Shown: positions 8,101-16,872 of the stretch, piece after piece
How positions within the stretch are numbered: the first letter of the stretch is position 1
Layout: every line of letters starts with the position of its first letter
Assembly: GCA_016841955.1 (NCBI GenBank)
Contig: JAENYE010000002.1
Coordinates: 375,344 to 439,343 of the forward strand
Direction of reading: 5' to 3'
DNA length: 64,000 nt
Source: Methanobacteriota archaeon
GTDB taxonomy: Archaea > Halobacteriota > Methanomicrobia > Methanomicrobiales > Methanoculleaceae
Notes under the pieces: generated by a model
The model's database searches: none
Told to the model about the DNA's origin: nothing
The model's input: only the letters and a program-made list of their open reading frames with translations
Program-made: the position numbers and the translations under genes

Positions 8101-8284
8101 CGGTCTTCACCTCTTCCTCCTCTTCGTCAACCCGCACGAACGCTCCTTTTCCCACGCTGCAGCCGGGGCACCGCCAGTCGACGGGGAGGTCCTCGAACGG
8201 CGTGCCCGGCGGGATACCGGCGGCCGGATCTCCCGCCTCCTCGGTGTACTCATAATCACAGACGCTGCACGCCCATCGTGCCAT
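8081..8284 (-). CDS. Rubredoxin with acidic C-terminal tail
   Basis: A 67-residue one-iron electron carrier. The two CxxC knuckles are visible (WACSVCDYEY and WRCPGCSVGKGAF), with the usual GIPPGTPFEDLP between them. After the normal rubredoxin core there is an extra acidic tail (EEEEEVKTDEEDCL) containing a further cysteine. ATG 8284 gives the typical N-terminus; an upstream ATG at 8293 adds three residues. It is the first gene of a unit with the TPP enzyme. Rubredoxins reduce flavodiiron proteins such as the FprA encoded at 9244, and may couple the TPP enzyme to it. Confidence 0.93.
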   Translation of the reverse strand: MARWACSVCDYEYTEEAGDPAAGIPPGTPFEDLPVDWRCPGCSVGKGAFVRVDEEEEEVKTDEEDCL

Positions 8285-8331
8285 ACGACCCACGCTCCGA
8301 AGATGAACTGCCGGGCATACCCATTCTCAAT

Positions 8332-8341
8332 ACATATAATA
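8332..8341. promoter_or_regulatory. AT-rich promoter between rubredoxin and endonuclease V genes
   Basis: ACATATAATA is the only strong TATA-like element in the 86-base divergent gap. It is about 35 bases upstream of the endonuclease V ATG (8371) and about 50 upstream of the rubredoxin ATG, and could serve both. Confidence 0.4.
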
Positions 8342-8370
8342 GTTCTACACGGATCCAGAGTTCCGTGACC

Positions 8371-9087
8371 ATGAAGATCAGCGAGACTCACTCCTTCGAC
8401 CTGACGCCGGCCGAAGCGATCAGCCTCCAGGAGGCGCTCCGGGCCAGGGTCCGCCTCTCCGGCGATATCGGGGATGTGTCCCTTGTGGCCGGCGCCGACG
8501 CCTCCTACACGAAGGGCTCGGACGAGATCCATGCGGTCGTCGTCGCCCTCCGCTATCCCGATCTCACCGTCGTCGAGCAGGTCTCCGCCAGCGCTGAGAC
8601 GCCGTTTCCTTATATACCAGGCCTCCTGACCTTCCGGGAAGGCCCCGCCCTCATCGAGGCGTTCCGGAGACTGCGATCCGAGCCGGAGGTCGTCTTCTTC
8701 GACGGACAGGGGATCGCCCACCCCCGGGGGCTCGGCATCGCGAGCCACATGGGCATCCTGCTCGACCGGCCCGCCGTCGGGGTCGCAAAGAACCTCCTCG
8801 TGGGCACGGCGGCGGAGCCCGGGGCCGGCAGGGGTTCGACGAGCCCGGTAGTCCGCGACGGCGAGACGATCGGGATGGCGGTGCGGACGAAAGCGAAGAC
8901 CCGGCCGGTCTACGTCTCGGTGGGCCACCGGATCGCCCTTTCAGCCGCGGTCGGCCTCGTCCTCGCGACCGCCCGGGGATACCGGCTTCCGGAGCCGACC
9001 CGGCAGGCCCACCTCTTTGCGAACGCGGTTCGGCGGGAGGGGAGCGGGAAGGGGAGACAGACCACCCTCCCCTCCGGAGGAGGGTAG
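8371..9087 (+). CDS. nfi: Endonuclease V
   Basis: A 238-residue endonuclease V, which nicks DNA (or RNA) one base 3' of deaminated adenine (inosine). The family core is visible: GADASY near residue 45 with the catalytic Asp, PYIPGLLTFREGP, FFDGQGIAHPRGLGIASH with the second metal Asp, and GVAKNLL. The C-terminal region reads VSVGHRIAL and PTRQAHLFAN. The frame is open far upstream (antisense to the TPP gene), but the family N-terminus and promoter fix ATG 8371. Confidence 0.95.
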   Translation: MKISETHSFDLTPAEAISLQEALRARVRLSGDIGDVSLVAGADASYTKGSDEIHAVVVALRYPDLTVVEQVSASAETPFPYIPGLLTFREGPALIEAFRRLRSEPEVVFFDGQGIAHPRGLGIASHMGILLDRPAVGVAKNLLVGTAAEPGAGRGSTSPVVRDGETIGMAVRTKAKTRPVYVSVGHRIALSAAVGLVLATARGYRLPEPTRQAHLFANAVRREGSGKGRQTTLPSGGG

Positions 9088-9243
9088 AGCGAAACCGTTA
9101 TCAGCGTTCGGGCCGGAGAGACGGTCGCCGACCGGCGCGGCAGGGCCCGCCGGGACGGTCAAGAGTCTACGGAGCACGAAGCATGTCCGATACCAGTGGA
9201 TACCACATAACAGCCGGAGCACGACCGAAGGAGGCGGCAGGGC

Positions 9244-10434
9244 ATGGCCGCACGTGAGATTGTGCCGGGCGTCTTCGCCGTCGGCGCCATCGACTGGGAC
9301 CGCCGGCTCTTCGACGAACTGATCCCGCTCCCCGACGGCACCACCTACAACAGTTACCTGGTGCGGGGCAGCGAGAAGACGGCGCTGATCGACACCGTCG
9401 ACCCGACGAAGACCGCAGAACTCATGGGGAACCTGGACGGCCTCGGCGTTGACGCCATCGACTACATCGTCTCCAGCCACGCCGAGCAGGACCATTCGGG
9501 CTCGATACCGGCAATGCTCGGCCGATTCGGAGGGGCGAAGGTGGTGACGAACCAGAAGTGCCGCGACTTCCTGGTCGACCTCCTCCGTATCCCACAGGAC
9601 CGTTTCATCGTCATCGGCGACGGCGATACGCTCGACCTGGGTGACCGGACGCTTGAGTTCATCATCGCCCCCTGGGTCCACTGGCCGGAGACGATGCTGA
9701 CCTACCTCCGGGAAGACCGGATTCTCTTCACCTGCGACCTCTTCGGCTCGCACTACGCGACGAGTTCCCTCTACGTCCCCGACGGGGGCAGGGTCTACGA
9801 GTCCGCGAAACGCTACTACGCCGAGATCATGATGCCGTTTCGCGCCAGCATCAGGCGGCACCTGGAGAAACTCGCCTCGCGCGAGATAGACGTGATCGCC
9901 CCGAGCCACGGCCCGGTCTACGACAGGCCGGCGTTCATCACCGATGCCTACCGGGACTGGACGGGCGACGCCGTCGGGAACATGGTGGTGCTGCCCTACG
10001 TCTCCATGCACGGGAGCACGCAGGCTATGGTCGACCACTTCGTCGATGCCCTGGTCCAGCGGGGCATTGGGGTGCAGCCGTTCAACCTGACGAAGACCGA
10101 TACCGGCGACCTCGCAAAGGCCCTGGTGGATGCCGCGACGGTCGTGATCGGGTCGCCGACGGTCATCTTCGGCCCTCATCCGCAGGTGATCTACGCGGCA
10201 TACCTCGCAAACCTCCTCCGCCCGAAGACCCGGTACGCGACGGTGATCGGGTCCTACGGCTGGGGCGGGAAGACGGTCGATACCGTGAAGGATATGCTCG
10301 GCCGGCTCAAGGTCGAGTTCCTTGAGGGGGTCTACGTCAGGGGCTACCCGAAGGACGAAGATTTCGCGGCGCTGGACCGGCTCGCCGACGAGATCCGGAA
10401 GAGACACGAGGAAGCGGGGATCGTTCCGTCCTGA
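9244..10434 (+). CDS. fprA: A-type flavodiiron protein (F420H2 oxidase-type FprA)
   Basis: A 396-residue fusion of a metallo-beta-lactamase-like diiron domain and a flavodoxin domain. Iron ligands are visible: HAEQDH, the H in APWVHWP, TCDLFGSH and PSHGP. The FMN-binding loop reads MHGSTQAM, followed by GSPTVIFGPHPQ and GSYGWGG. In methanogens FprA reduces O2 to water with F420H2; in other anaerobes rubredoxin is the donor. A ribosome-binding GGAGG lies about ten bases before ATG 9244. A rubredoxin gene 1 kb upstream on the other strand fits an oxygen-defence role. A T-rich terminator follows at 10447-10455. Confidence 0.95.
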   Translation: MAAREIVPGVFAVGAIDWDRRLFDELIPLPDGTTYNSYLVRGSEKTALIDTVDPTKTAELMGNLDGLGVDAIDYIVSSHAEQDHSGSIPAMLGRFGGAKVVTNQKCRDFLVDLLRIPQDRFIVIGDGDTLDLGDRTLEFIIAPWVHWPETMLTYLREDRILFTCDLFGSHYATSSLYVPDGGRVYESAKRYYAEIMMPFRASIRRHLEKLASREIDVIAPSHGPVYDRPAFITDAYRDWTGDAVGNMVVLPYVSMHGSTQAMVDHFVDALVQRGIGVQPFNLTKTDTGDLAKALVDAATVVIGSPTVIFGPHPQVIYAAYLANLLRPKTRYATVIGSYGWGGKTVDTVKDMLGRLKVEFLEGVYVRGYPKDEDFAALDRLADEIRKRHEEAGIVPS

Positions 10435-10446
10435 TATCCCTGCCCC

Positions 10447-10455
10447 TTCCTTTTT
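10447..10455 (+). terminator. T-rich terminator after fprA
   Basis: TTCCTTTTT begins 13 bases after the fprA stop and precedes the next gene's promoter region. Confidence 0.4.
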
Positions 10456-10540
10456 CGCGTTTACCGTCCCGTTCCAGGACCGTCCGCCCGGCACCGAAAT
10501 CTTAACACGGTAGGATACCGACCAATCCTCGAGCTGACTT

Positions 10541-11620
10541 ATGCCCCCGTCCGACTTCAAGAGAGTCATTGCAGAGTCGCCATACGTCTTCATCATCGGC
10601 GTAGCGGGAGACAGCGGGACCGGAAAGACCACGTTCACCCGGGCGATCCGGGAGATCTTCGGAGAGGACCTCGTCTCCACCATCACCATCGACGACTACC
10701 ACAAATACGACCGCCGGGAGCGCAAAGAGCTCGGAATCACGCCGCTCGTCCCCGAGGCGAACCGGTTCGACCTGCTCGAAGAGCACCTGGCGGACCTCAA
10801 AGCGGGGAGGACGATCACGAAACCGGTCTACAACCATGACAACGGGATGTTCGACCCCCCGGTGCCCTTCAGCCCCACGAAGATCCTGATCCTCGAGGGG
10901 CTGCACCCGTTCATCACCCCGACGTTACGGGATCTGATCGACTTCAAGCTCTACGTGGACCCGGACCCCGACGTCAAACGTGCCTGGAAGATCAAGCGCG
11001 ACGTTGAGCGGCGGGGATACTCCCTGGACACGGTCGAGAGAGAGATGGAGGAGCGCAAGCCCGACTTCGAGCAATATGTCGCGCCGCAGTGCCTGTTTGC
11101 AGATGCGGTCATCAGGATCGCCTTCTCGAAGTACGGCCGGGAGGCAAGCGAGGAGCACAACATCTACCGCGTCATCCTCTGCCAGAGCAAGCTCGAGAGG
11201 AGCATCGGGGATGTCGACCTCTCCATCGACCTTTTCGGGCTTCTCTCCCTCTCGCAACGGAACTTCATGGTCGAGTTCACGACCGAAGACGTCGGGGGGA
11301 GGACGATGGGAGCGCTCACGTTCGACGGGGAGTTAAACGATGCCGTCGTCAGGAAACTGGAGAGGAACATCGAGATCCAGACGCAGGTGCAGCCTATCGA
11401 CCTCGTCCAGAGCGGCGCTTACCTGACGGCCGGGGATATGGCCCAGCTCATCCTTGCCTGGCGGATCATCAACCGGCGCATCTTCATCGAGAGCGCTCCG
11501 GAAGCGGCCGGCGGGGAGCAGGCGGCGGCCAAAAAAGGCGGGTTCGGATGCGGCCGCCGGCGATTCGGGGGCCTCTCGAGCCACTGGAATTCGAACGGCG
11601 ATGCAAGAGAAAGTAGATAA
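10541..11620 (+). CDS. prk: Archaeal phosphoribulokinase
   Basis: A 359-residue kinase converting ribulose 5-phosphate to ribulose 1,5-bisphosphate. Visible are the P-loop GDSGTGKTTF near residue 24, the catalytic region DDYHKYDRRERK, PVYNHDNGMF, ILEGLHPF and YVDPDPDVKRAWKIKRD. Homologues in Methanospirillum and relatives work in the reductive hexulose-phosphate pathway together with type III RuBisCO. The last ~35 residues (GGEQAAAKKGGFGCGRRRFGG...) are low-complexity and look like a non-conserved tail. It is followed 23 bases later by trkH on the same strand. Confidence 0.92.
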   Translation: MPPSDFKRVIAESPYVFIIGVAGDSGTGKTTFTRAIREIFGEDLVSTITIDDYHKYDRRERKELGITPLVPEANRFDLLEEHLADLKAGRTITKPVYNHDNGMFDPPVPFSPTKILILEGLHPFITPTLRDLIDFKLYVDPDPDVKRAWKIKRDVERRGYSLDTVEREMEERKPDFEQYVAPQCLFADAVIRIAFSKYGREASEEHNIYRVILCQSKLERSIGDVDLSIDLFGLLSLSQRNFMVEFTTEDVGGRTMGALTFDGELNDAVVRKLERNIEIQTQVQPIDLVQSGAYLTAGDMAQLILAWRIINRRIFIESAPEAAGGEQAAAKKGGFGCGRRRFGGLSSHWNSNGDARESR

Positions 11621-11643
11621 GAACGCCCGGAGAACGTGTACCG

Positions 11644-13101
11644 ATGGATAGGATCGAGCAGTTCTCGATCATCGCACCCGACATAGGCAATATCTTCAGG
11701 TACATGAGCATCGCCACGGCGGTGCCGCTCGTCGTGGCGGTGATCTATCGTGAGTGGGAGATGATCCTGCCCATGGTCTCCGTCCCCGTCGTCCTTTTTC
11801 TCCTCGGGACGCTTCTTGTCCGTGTACCCCGGCGGGAGCGTGAGGCACCCCTATCCGCCGCCCTTATGGCTGTCGCCCTGATCTGGCTGATCATCGCGCT
11901 GGTGAGCGCCCTGCCGTTCTGCCTCGGGCTCGGCGTCCCGTACCTCGATGCCGTCTTCGAGGCGATGTCGGGATGGACCGACACGGGCCTGACCATGATG
12001 CGGTCGGTCGATGATCTGCCCCGGACGCTCCTCTTCTGGCGGTCGCTGATGCAGTGGCTCGGCGGCATCGGGATCGTCGCTTTCACCGTCGCGATGGCCT
12101 CGAGAACCGGGCTGACCCAGTTCCGCCTCTACCGGTCGGAAGGACGCTCGGAGGCCCTGATGCCGAGCGTCGTCGCAACGGGTTTCGAGATGTGGAAGAT
12201 CTACCTGGTGCTGACCGCCGCCTCGATCGGGCTGGTCCTCATATCGGGGATACCCCTCTGGGACGCGGTGAATATCGCCCTTGTCGGAATCGCCACCGGG
12301 GGGTTCTCTGTCCACACGGAAGGGATTCCCTTCTACAACAACCCGCTCCTCGAGGTTCTCATCGTCCCGGTCATGATCGCCGGCGCCCTGCCGTTCAAGC
12401 TCTACTACCTCCTCTACCGCCAGAGAGGGGCACGGTTCTTCGAAGACCAGCAGGCGCGCCTCCTCTTCGTGCTTGTCGCGCTCGGGATCGTCGTGATAGC
12501 GTGGGACCTCATCACGCTCAGTGCAACCGATCTCCCCACGGCCATCCGCCAGGCGCTCTTCATGTCGGCCGCGGCGGCCACCAGCACCGGGTTCCAGGTC
12601 GCCTCCCCGAACGAGTGGGCGAGCGTGACCGTCCTCTTCCTCTCGATGCTGATGGTGATCGGCGGGTCGTCGGGGAGCACCGCTGGCGGCATCAAACTCT
12701 CCCGGGTGGTCCTCGGCTTTCGGAGTCTGATCTGGTGGTTCCGGCGGATGTTCGTCTCCGGGAAGGTGCTCATTCCCTTCAAGTACGACGGCAGGGTGAT
12801 CCCGAAGAACATCGCCGACCTCGAGGTCTCCCGGAACATGCTGGTCATCATGCTCTACTTCCTGATCATCTTCGTCGCCACGATACTGGTGATGCACCTG
12901 CAGCCGACATCCTTCGATTCGAGCAACGTGATCTTCGAGGTCGTCTCCGCGATGTGCAACAACGGTATATCCACGGGGTTCGTCTCGCCCGACATGGCCG
13001 ATCCGGCGAAGGCACTCTTCATAATGGTCATGTGGATCGGGCGTCTCGAGGTCATTCCGGTGATCATGCTCGTTATGGGTGTCCTCAAGCGGTTCGAGTG
13101 A
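11644..13101 (+). CDS. trkH: TrkH-type potassium uptake channel
   Basis: A 485-residue polytopic membrane protein of the Trk/Ktr/HKT superfamily. Four pore repeats with selectivity-filter glycines can be seen (SGWTDTGLT, ATGGFSVH, ATSTGFQVA, NNGISTGF). The TrkH hallmark GGSSGSTAGGIKLSR follows the third repeat. It conducts K+ (or Na+) inward under control of a TrkA RCK protein. No trkA gene lies next to it, so the regulator must be encoded elsewhere. A T-rich tract and small hairpin follow around 13127-13160. Confidence 0.95.
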   Translation: MDRIEQFSIIAPDIGNIFRYMSIATAVPLVVAVIYREWEMILPMVSVPVVLFLLGTLLVRVPRREREAPLSAALMAVALIWLIIALVSALPFCLGLGVPYLDAVFEAMSGWTDTGLTMMRSVDDLPRTLLFWRSLMQWLGGIGIVAFTVAMASRTGLTQFRLYRSEGRSEALMPSVVATGFEMWKIYLVLTAASIGLVLISGIPLWDAVNIALVGIATGGFSVHTEGIPFYNNPLLEVLIVPVMIAGALPFKLYYLLYRQRGARFFEDQQARLLFVLVALGIVVIAWDLITLSATDLPTAIRQALFMSAAAATSTGFQVASPNEWASVTVLFLSMLMVIGGSSGSTAGGIKLSRVVLGFRSLIWWFRRMFVSGKVLIPFKYDGRVIPKNIADLEVSRNMLVIMLYFLIIFVATILVMHLQPTSFDSSNVIFEVVSAMCNNGISTGFVSPDMADPAKALFIMVMWIGRLEVIPVIMLVMGVLKRFE

Positions 13102-13182
13102 GCGGTTCGCTCCGGAGCCTCAAGGACTATTTCGTTTTCGATCGTTATTGCTGGAACGATAGGGATGGTGGAAGCCCCGTAT

Positions 13183-13495
13183 ACTGGACCGTGGGAGTAT
13201 CGCCACGGGGGGAACGACTGCCGGAACGGCAGGAGTTCGAGAAACCCGAAGGGTTTCGCTGTGGGGACAATGGGGAGTGCGACCGAAGGGAGCATGAGAA
13301 ACTCGAAGAGTTTCGAGGCGTGAGCGCAGCGAGCATGAGCACCGATAGGTGCGAGGGGGGAGACCCCCTCCCCTGCAACCCCTCCCCAGACGCGATATCC
13401 ACAGGAAATCCGTTTATGGATTCATGATATCTCGAAGCGTAGCCGAAAGGTGCGAGGCATAACCGGAAGGTGCCGTGAGCCTCAACGGCATACTC
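13183..13495. repeat. GAA-loop hairpin array, locus A
   Basis: Noncoding region between converging genes (trkH and 13588-14208). It starts with a module shared with locus D (13183-13212). A chain of short hairpins follows with different stems but alike loops: CTGCCG-GAA-CGGCAG (13218-13232), GAAACCC-GAA-GGGTTTC (13241-13257), GAAACTC-GAA-GAGTTTC (13298-13314) and GCACC-GATA-GGTGC (13339-13352). A G/C hairpin (13353-13370) and degenerate copies (for example AACC-GGA-AGGT) run to about 13495. Spacers such as GAGCATGAG and GTGCGAG recur at the other loci. From there to 13587 nothing recognisable is seen. Confidence 0.8.
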
Positions 13496-13587
13496 TGGTC
13501 TCCCCTGCACCGGAGCCCCTCACGACCCCTCCACCACAACGTCAACCGACCCGGAACTCCCGGGCCGCAAAATAGGAGATGCGCCGG

Positions 13588-14208
13588 TTACTCCGGCGGG
13601 TAGTTCATGTACAGGTCGTCCACCGTCGCCCCGTCCCCGCCGCTTTTTGCGAGCAGGTCCATGTAGGTGTAGACCTCGGGGGCATCCTTCTTCAGGAGTG
13701 CCGGGGTGGTGTGGTAGAGCATGAAGGCATCGGCAAAGAGCGCCTTCTCCCTCTCCTCGCCGGGGGGAACGCTGATCCGGGCCAGGTAGGTTCCGGGGTT
13801 TTCAGCGAGCGTCGAAAAGACCGTGCTCTCTTCAAATCCCATGGTGTGGTAGACCCGGTACCCCACCTGCCGGGCAAAAACTTCGTCGGCCCGCGCCGGG
13901 TCCCTGTCCGACCGGATGTAGATAGCGTTCTCCTCGGGGACATAGAGGCCGCTCACGTTCCCGGACCCATCCTGCTGCCTGAACTTTTCACTCCCGCTGT
14001 CGATGTAGACAGTGAGGTTCTCCATAAACTCTTCCCTGATCTTGGTGCTCTGCTGCAGCACCAGGGCCTCCGCAAGTGCCGCTTCGGTGCCGCTCCCATC
14101 CCTGTTCTCCAGACGGAAACCGGCGACCGGGCTCACTGAGAAGGCCGAACAAACGACGACGATGAGAACAATCGCCGCAATCAACCGTGATCGGAATCGT
14201 GGGTCCAT
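13588..14208 (-). CDS. Secreted or membrane-anchored protein, unknown function
   Basis: A 206-residue protein with an N-terminal signal or anchor helix (LIAAIVLIVVVCSAFSVSPVAG, about 9-30). An exported domain follows without a family I recognise. Recurrent features are FMENLTVYIDSGSEKFRQQ, GLYVPEENAIYIRSDRDPA and YHTTPALLKKDAPEVYTYMDLL. It ends with NYPPE. A TATA element at 14246-14258 serves it. It diverges from the NifH-like gene, but no functional tie is evident. Confidence 0.7.
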   Translation of the reverse strand: MDPRFRSRLIAAIVLIVVVCSAFSVSPVAGFRLENRDGSGTEAALAEALVLQQSTKIREEFMENLTVYIDSGSEKFRQQDGSGNVSGLYVPEENAIYIRSDRDPARADEVFARQVGYRVYHTMGFEESTVFSTLAENPGTYLARISVPPGEEREKALFADAFMLYHTTPALLKKDAPEVYTYMDLLAKSGGDGATVDDLYMNYPPE

Positions 14209-14245
14209 CGTTTTCCCTCTGCAGGAAGAAGAGTTTCAAACAGTT

Positions 14246-14258
14246 TAATATATACTTT
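14246..14258 (-). promoter_or_regulatory. TATA box of the 13588-14208 gene
   Basis: On the minus strand the segment reads AAGTATATATTAA, 38-50 bases before the ATG at 14208, giving a short leader. Confidence 0.5.
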
Positions 14259-14366
14259 TCTGATTTTAAAAAACAAAATATAAACGCTTGATTATTAAAA
14301 TGCTGCAGAAGATCCCGGACTTTGGGAAAAAGGGCTTGCAAAGATACAGATCCGGTTGCAACAAAG

Positions 14367-14375
14367 CATATATAG
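14367..14375 (+). promoter_or_regulatory. TATA box of the nitrogenase-like operon
   Basis: CATATATAG, preceded by an A-rich BRE-like stretch, lies about 60-68 bases before ATG 14435. It places the transcription start downstream of the earlier in-frame ATG at 14288 and so excludes the long N-terminal extension. Confidence 0.5.
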
Positions 14376-14434
14376 TTCCAGAGCATGAACGCCATCCGAC
14401 ACCTAATTACCCATGCAAGCGCATAGTAAAAACA

Positions 14435-15253
14435 ATGAAACAGATCGCCCTCTACGGGAAGGGGGGAATCGGGAAATCCACCACTGCAGCAAACCTATCG
14501 GCAGCACTCGCAGGAGAGGGGCTCGATATCCTGCAGATCGGCTGCGATCCGAAGCACGACAGTACCCGCATGCTGATGCACGGGACCTGGATCCCGACGG
14601 TCCTCGACCTCATCCGGGAGCGGGGGGACGAGAACATCACCGCCGACGACGTGGTCTACGGGGGCTTCCGGGGTGTGCGCTGCGTGGAGGCCGGCGGCCC
14701 CGAACCGGGGATCGGGTGCGCCGGCCGGGGCATCATCGCGACGTTCCAGCTCCTCGAACGCCTGGACGCCCTCAAAGGCGACGTGATCGTCTACGACGTT
14801 CTCGGCGACGTCGTCTGCGGCGGGTTTGCGATGCCGATGCGTGAAGGATACGCGCAGGAGGTCTACCTGGTCACCTCCGGCGAGCTGATGTCCGTTTACG
14901 CGGCAAACAACATCGCAAAAGCCATCGCACGCCTCTCGCGTCGGGTGCGGAGCAGGTGCACGCTCGGCGGCGTGATCTGCAACGCAAAGAACATCGAGGG
15001 GGAGCGGGAACTGGTGGAGGAGTTCGCCCGCCGGATCAACTCCCGGCTCATCGCCTACATCCCCCGGTCCCGGGTCGTGCAGGTTGCGGAGCTGCAGAAG
15101 CAGACGGTCGTCGAGTACGCCCCCGAATCGGACCAGGCGGCGGTCTACCAGGAACTTGCACGCACGATTCACCGGAACGAAACGACGAGTATCCCCACAC
15201 CCCTCGAGATGGATGAGCTCGAATCCTTCGCCCTCGAATTCGTCCAGGTTTGA
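14435..15253 (+). CDS. NifH-like ATP-dependent reductase (nitrogenase-like, not a classical NifH)
   Basis: A 272-residue homodimeric-type Fe protein. The P-loop GKGGIGKST is at 8-16. The two [4Fe-4S] ligands are Cys95 (GIGCAGRG) and Cys128 ([10 protein letters not shown]), and switch II is [11 protein letters not shown]. Such proteins deliver electrons with ATP hydrolysis to a NifD/K-like partner. The overlapping downstream gene encodes such a partner. In methanogens a family member (CfbC) serves coenzyme F430 synthesis. This protein has the NifH-like ending [16 protein letters not shown] and [17 protein letters not shown], so I regard a distinct nitrogenase-like enzyme as at least as likely. 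Start 14435 matches the family N-terminus [11 protein letters not shown]. Confidence 0.85.
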   Translation: MKQIALYGKGGIGKSTTAANLSAALAGEGLDILQIGCDPKHDSTRMLMHGTWIPTVLDLIRERGDENITADDVVYGGFRGVRCVEAGGPEPGIGCAGRGIIATFQLLERLDALKGDVIVYDVLGDVVCGGFAMPMREGYAQEVYLVTSGELMSVYAANNIAKAIARLSRRVRSRCTLGGVICNAKNIEGERELVEEFARRINSRLIAYIPRSRVVQVAELQKQTVVEYAPESDQAAVYQELARTIHRNETTSIPTPLEMDELESFALEFVQV

Positions 15254-16286
15254 GGGGTGCACCCTGACCGGGGCGCTCTCGGTGCTCACGGAGGTACGGG
15301 ACGCCGTCTGCATCATCCACGGTCCGGCGGGATGCACGCACCATAACTTCTCCCTCCTTCACGCCACCCTGCTCTCGAACGACCGGCTCGAAGTCCCCCG
15401 CCTCCTCTCCACCCGCCTTACGGAGAACGGCATCATCTTCGGGGGCGAAGAGGCGCTGGAGAAGACCCTGGCGCGGGCGCTCTCGCTCTCACCCGCCCCC
15501 GCCTCCGTCTTTGTCCTCTCGACCTGCATCGTCGAGACGATAGGGGACGACACCGAGGCCGTCTGTGCGAAAGACCGGGGCATCCCGGTGATCGCCGTGC
15601 CCACCGCAGGGTTTCTCGGCGGGGTCTTTGAGACCGGCATCAGAAACGCCCTCTCCACCGTCGCCTCGCTCGCCCGGCCGGTGACTGAGACGACCCTCTC
15701 GGCAAACCTGGTCGGCGAGAAGAACCTGGAGTACGGCGTCGACGAGAACGCAGCCGAGATCGCACGCCTCCTCGGCCTGCTCGGCATCGGGGTCAACCTC
15801 CGGTTCGTGCGGGGGATCGAGACCCGGGATATCGAACGCCTCGGCTCTGCTGCCGTAAACATCCTCCGGGAACCGGCGCTCCGGCCGGTCGGCGAAGGCC
15901 TCGAGCGGAGGCTCGGCACGCCCTACGTGGACTCGTTCCCGGCCGGCCTTGCCGGGACGTGCCGGTTCCTCGAAGAGGTCGGCCGGATCTGCGGCATCGA
16001 CGCCTCGGCCGCCGTCGAGGAGGAGCGCGCCTGCCAGGCCGCGATGCTCGCGGGGTTCGCCGACATCGCCGGCAGCAGGGTGCGCTTCCAGTCCGCCCAC
16101 CCCATGCTCAGGACCGATCCGGGTGCGGTGGCCATCTGCACCGAGTGCGCCGAAGCCCTCGACCTCGCTGTCGTCCCGGATGGGGCGGCCATCCCCCTCC
16201 CGTACCCAGCGCCCGTGGGGACCGCCGGGCTCCGGCGGATGCTGCACCGGTGGAGGGTTCTTATCCGGGAGAAGAAGCGGGGGTGA
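15213..16286 (+). CDS. NifD-like catalytic subunit (nitrogenase component 1 family), role unknown
   Basis: A 357-residue nitrogenase component 1-type protein, shorter than true NifD (about 480). It has the P-cluster-type cysteine triad Cys16 (EGCTLTGA), Cys41 (IHGPAGC) and Cys105 ([13 protein letters not shown]). It also has the fold marker [18 protein letters not shown] and a later [23 protein letters not shown] segment. The FeMo-co cysteine (NifD Cys275) has no counterpart where the alignment by eye places it. The region carrying His442 is not recognisable. The start ATG 15213 overlaps the NifH-like gene by 41 bases, showing tight coupling. Substrate unknown; F430 ring cyclisation (CfbD-type) is the main alternative. 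Confidence 0.8.
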   Translation: MSSNPSPSNSSRFEGCTLTGALSVLTEVRDAVCIIHGPAGCTHHNFSLLHATLLSNDRLEVPRLLSTRLTENGIIFGGEEALEKTLARALSLSPAPASVFVLSTCIVETIGDDTEAVCAKDRGIPVIAVPTAGFLGGVFETGIRNALSTVASLARPVTETTLSANLVGEKNLEYGVDENAAEIARLLGLLGIGVNLRFVRGIETRDIERLGSAAVNILREPALRPVGEGLERRLGTPYVDSFPAGLAGTCRFLEEVGRICGIDASAAVEEERACQAAMLAGFADIAGSRVRFQSAHPMLRTDPGAVAICTECAEALDLAVVPDGAAIPLPYPAPVGTAGLRRMLHRWRVLIREKKRG

Positions 16287-16362
16287 GGGGGTGTGCCCGC
16301 CGGCGACCGTACACTTAAATATCCGACGCGCGGAGAGAGAATACAGGAGTGAGTGCCAGAGT

Positions 16363-16836
16363 ATGTTCGAACGCATCTTGTTTCCAACGGACTTTTCAGA
16401 ACCCTCCATGAAAGTGCTGGACTACATCCCCGCACTGCAGGAGGCAGGAACCGGGGAAGTGGTCCTCGTCCACGTCATCGACTCAAAGGACGTCACGCTG
16501 ATCGCCTCGGGAGGACAGGGGTTCCTCGGGACCGTACCCGACCAGGAGACCGAGGCCCAGCGACAGTTGCGAGGGGAGATCCAGCACAGGATCATCGATA
16601 CCCGCCGGGCTCTCGAGAAGCGGGGCGTGAAGGTGACCGTCCGGACGCCCGTCGGGAGCCCGGGAAAGGAGATCGTGGCCGCAGCTGATACGGAAGGGAC
16701 CTCGCTCATCGTCATCGGTTCCCACGGCCGGTCGAACATCCGCGACCGCCTGCTCGGGACGGTATCGGAGTACGTGATCAAGAACGCCCGTCAGCCGGTC
16801 CTGGTCATCAAACGGGACATGGTCGCCGGGAGATAA
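16363..16836 (+). CDS. Universal stress protein, UspA family
   Basis: A 157-residue single Usp domain (MFERILFPTDFSEPSMKVLD at the start). The ATP-binding signature near the C-terminus is GSHGRSNIRDRLLGTVSEYVIKNARQPVLVIK. An insertion around 45-65 (ASGGQGFLGTVPDQETE) is common in archaeal Usps. It follows the NifD-like gene by 76 bases and has its own AT-rich stretch, so it may be transcribed separately. T-rich tracts follow at 16850-16860. Confidence 0.93.
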   Translation: MFERILFPTDFSEPSMKVLDYIPALQEAGTGEVVLVHVIDSKDVTLIASGGQGFLGTVPDQETEAQRQLRGEIQHRIIDTRRALEKRGVKVTVRTPVGSPGKEIVAAADTEGTSLIVIGSHGRSNIRDRLLGTVSEYVIKNARQPVLVIKRDMVAGR

Positions 16837-16872
16837 CCCTCTCCCTTCTTTTCCGGGTCAGAAAAAGGTATC

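Noticed and set aside
14435-16286. Straight naming of the NifH/NifD-like pair as cfbC/cfbD (F430 synthesis)
   Set aside because: Cysteine pattern and overlap fit any nitrogenase-like enzyme; the recalled CfbD N-terminus (HPRPSP...) is not seen and a second component-1 gene is nearby. Left open rather than asserted.
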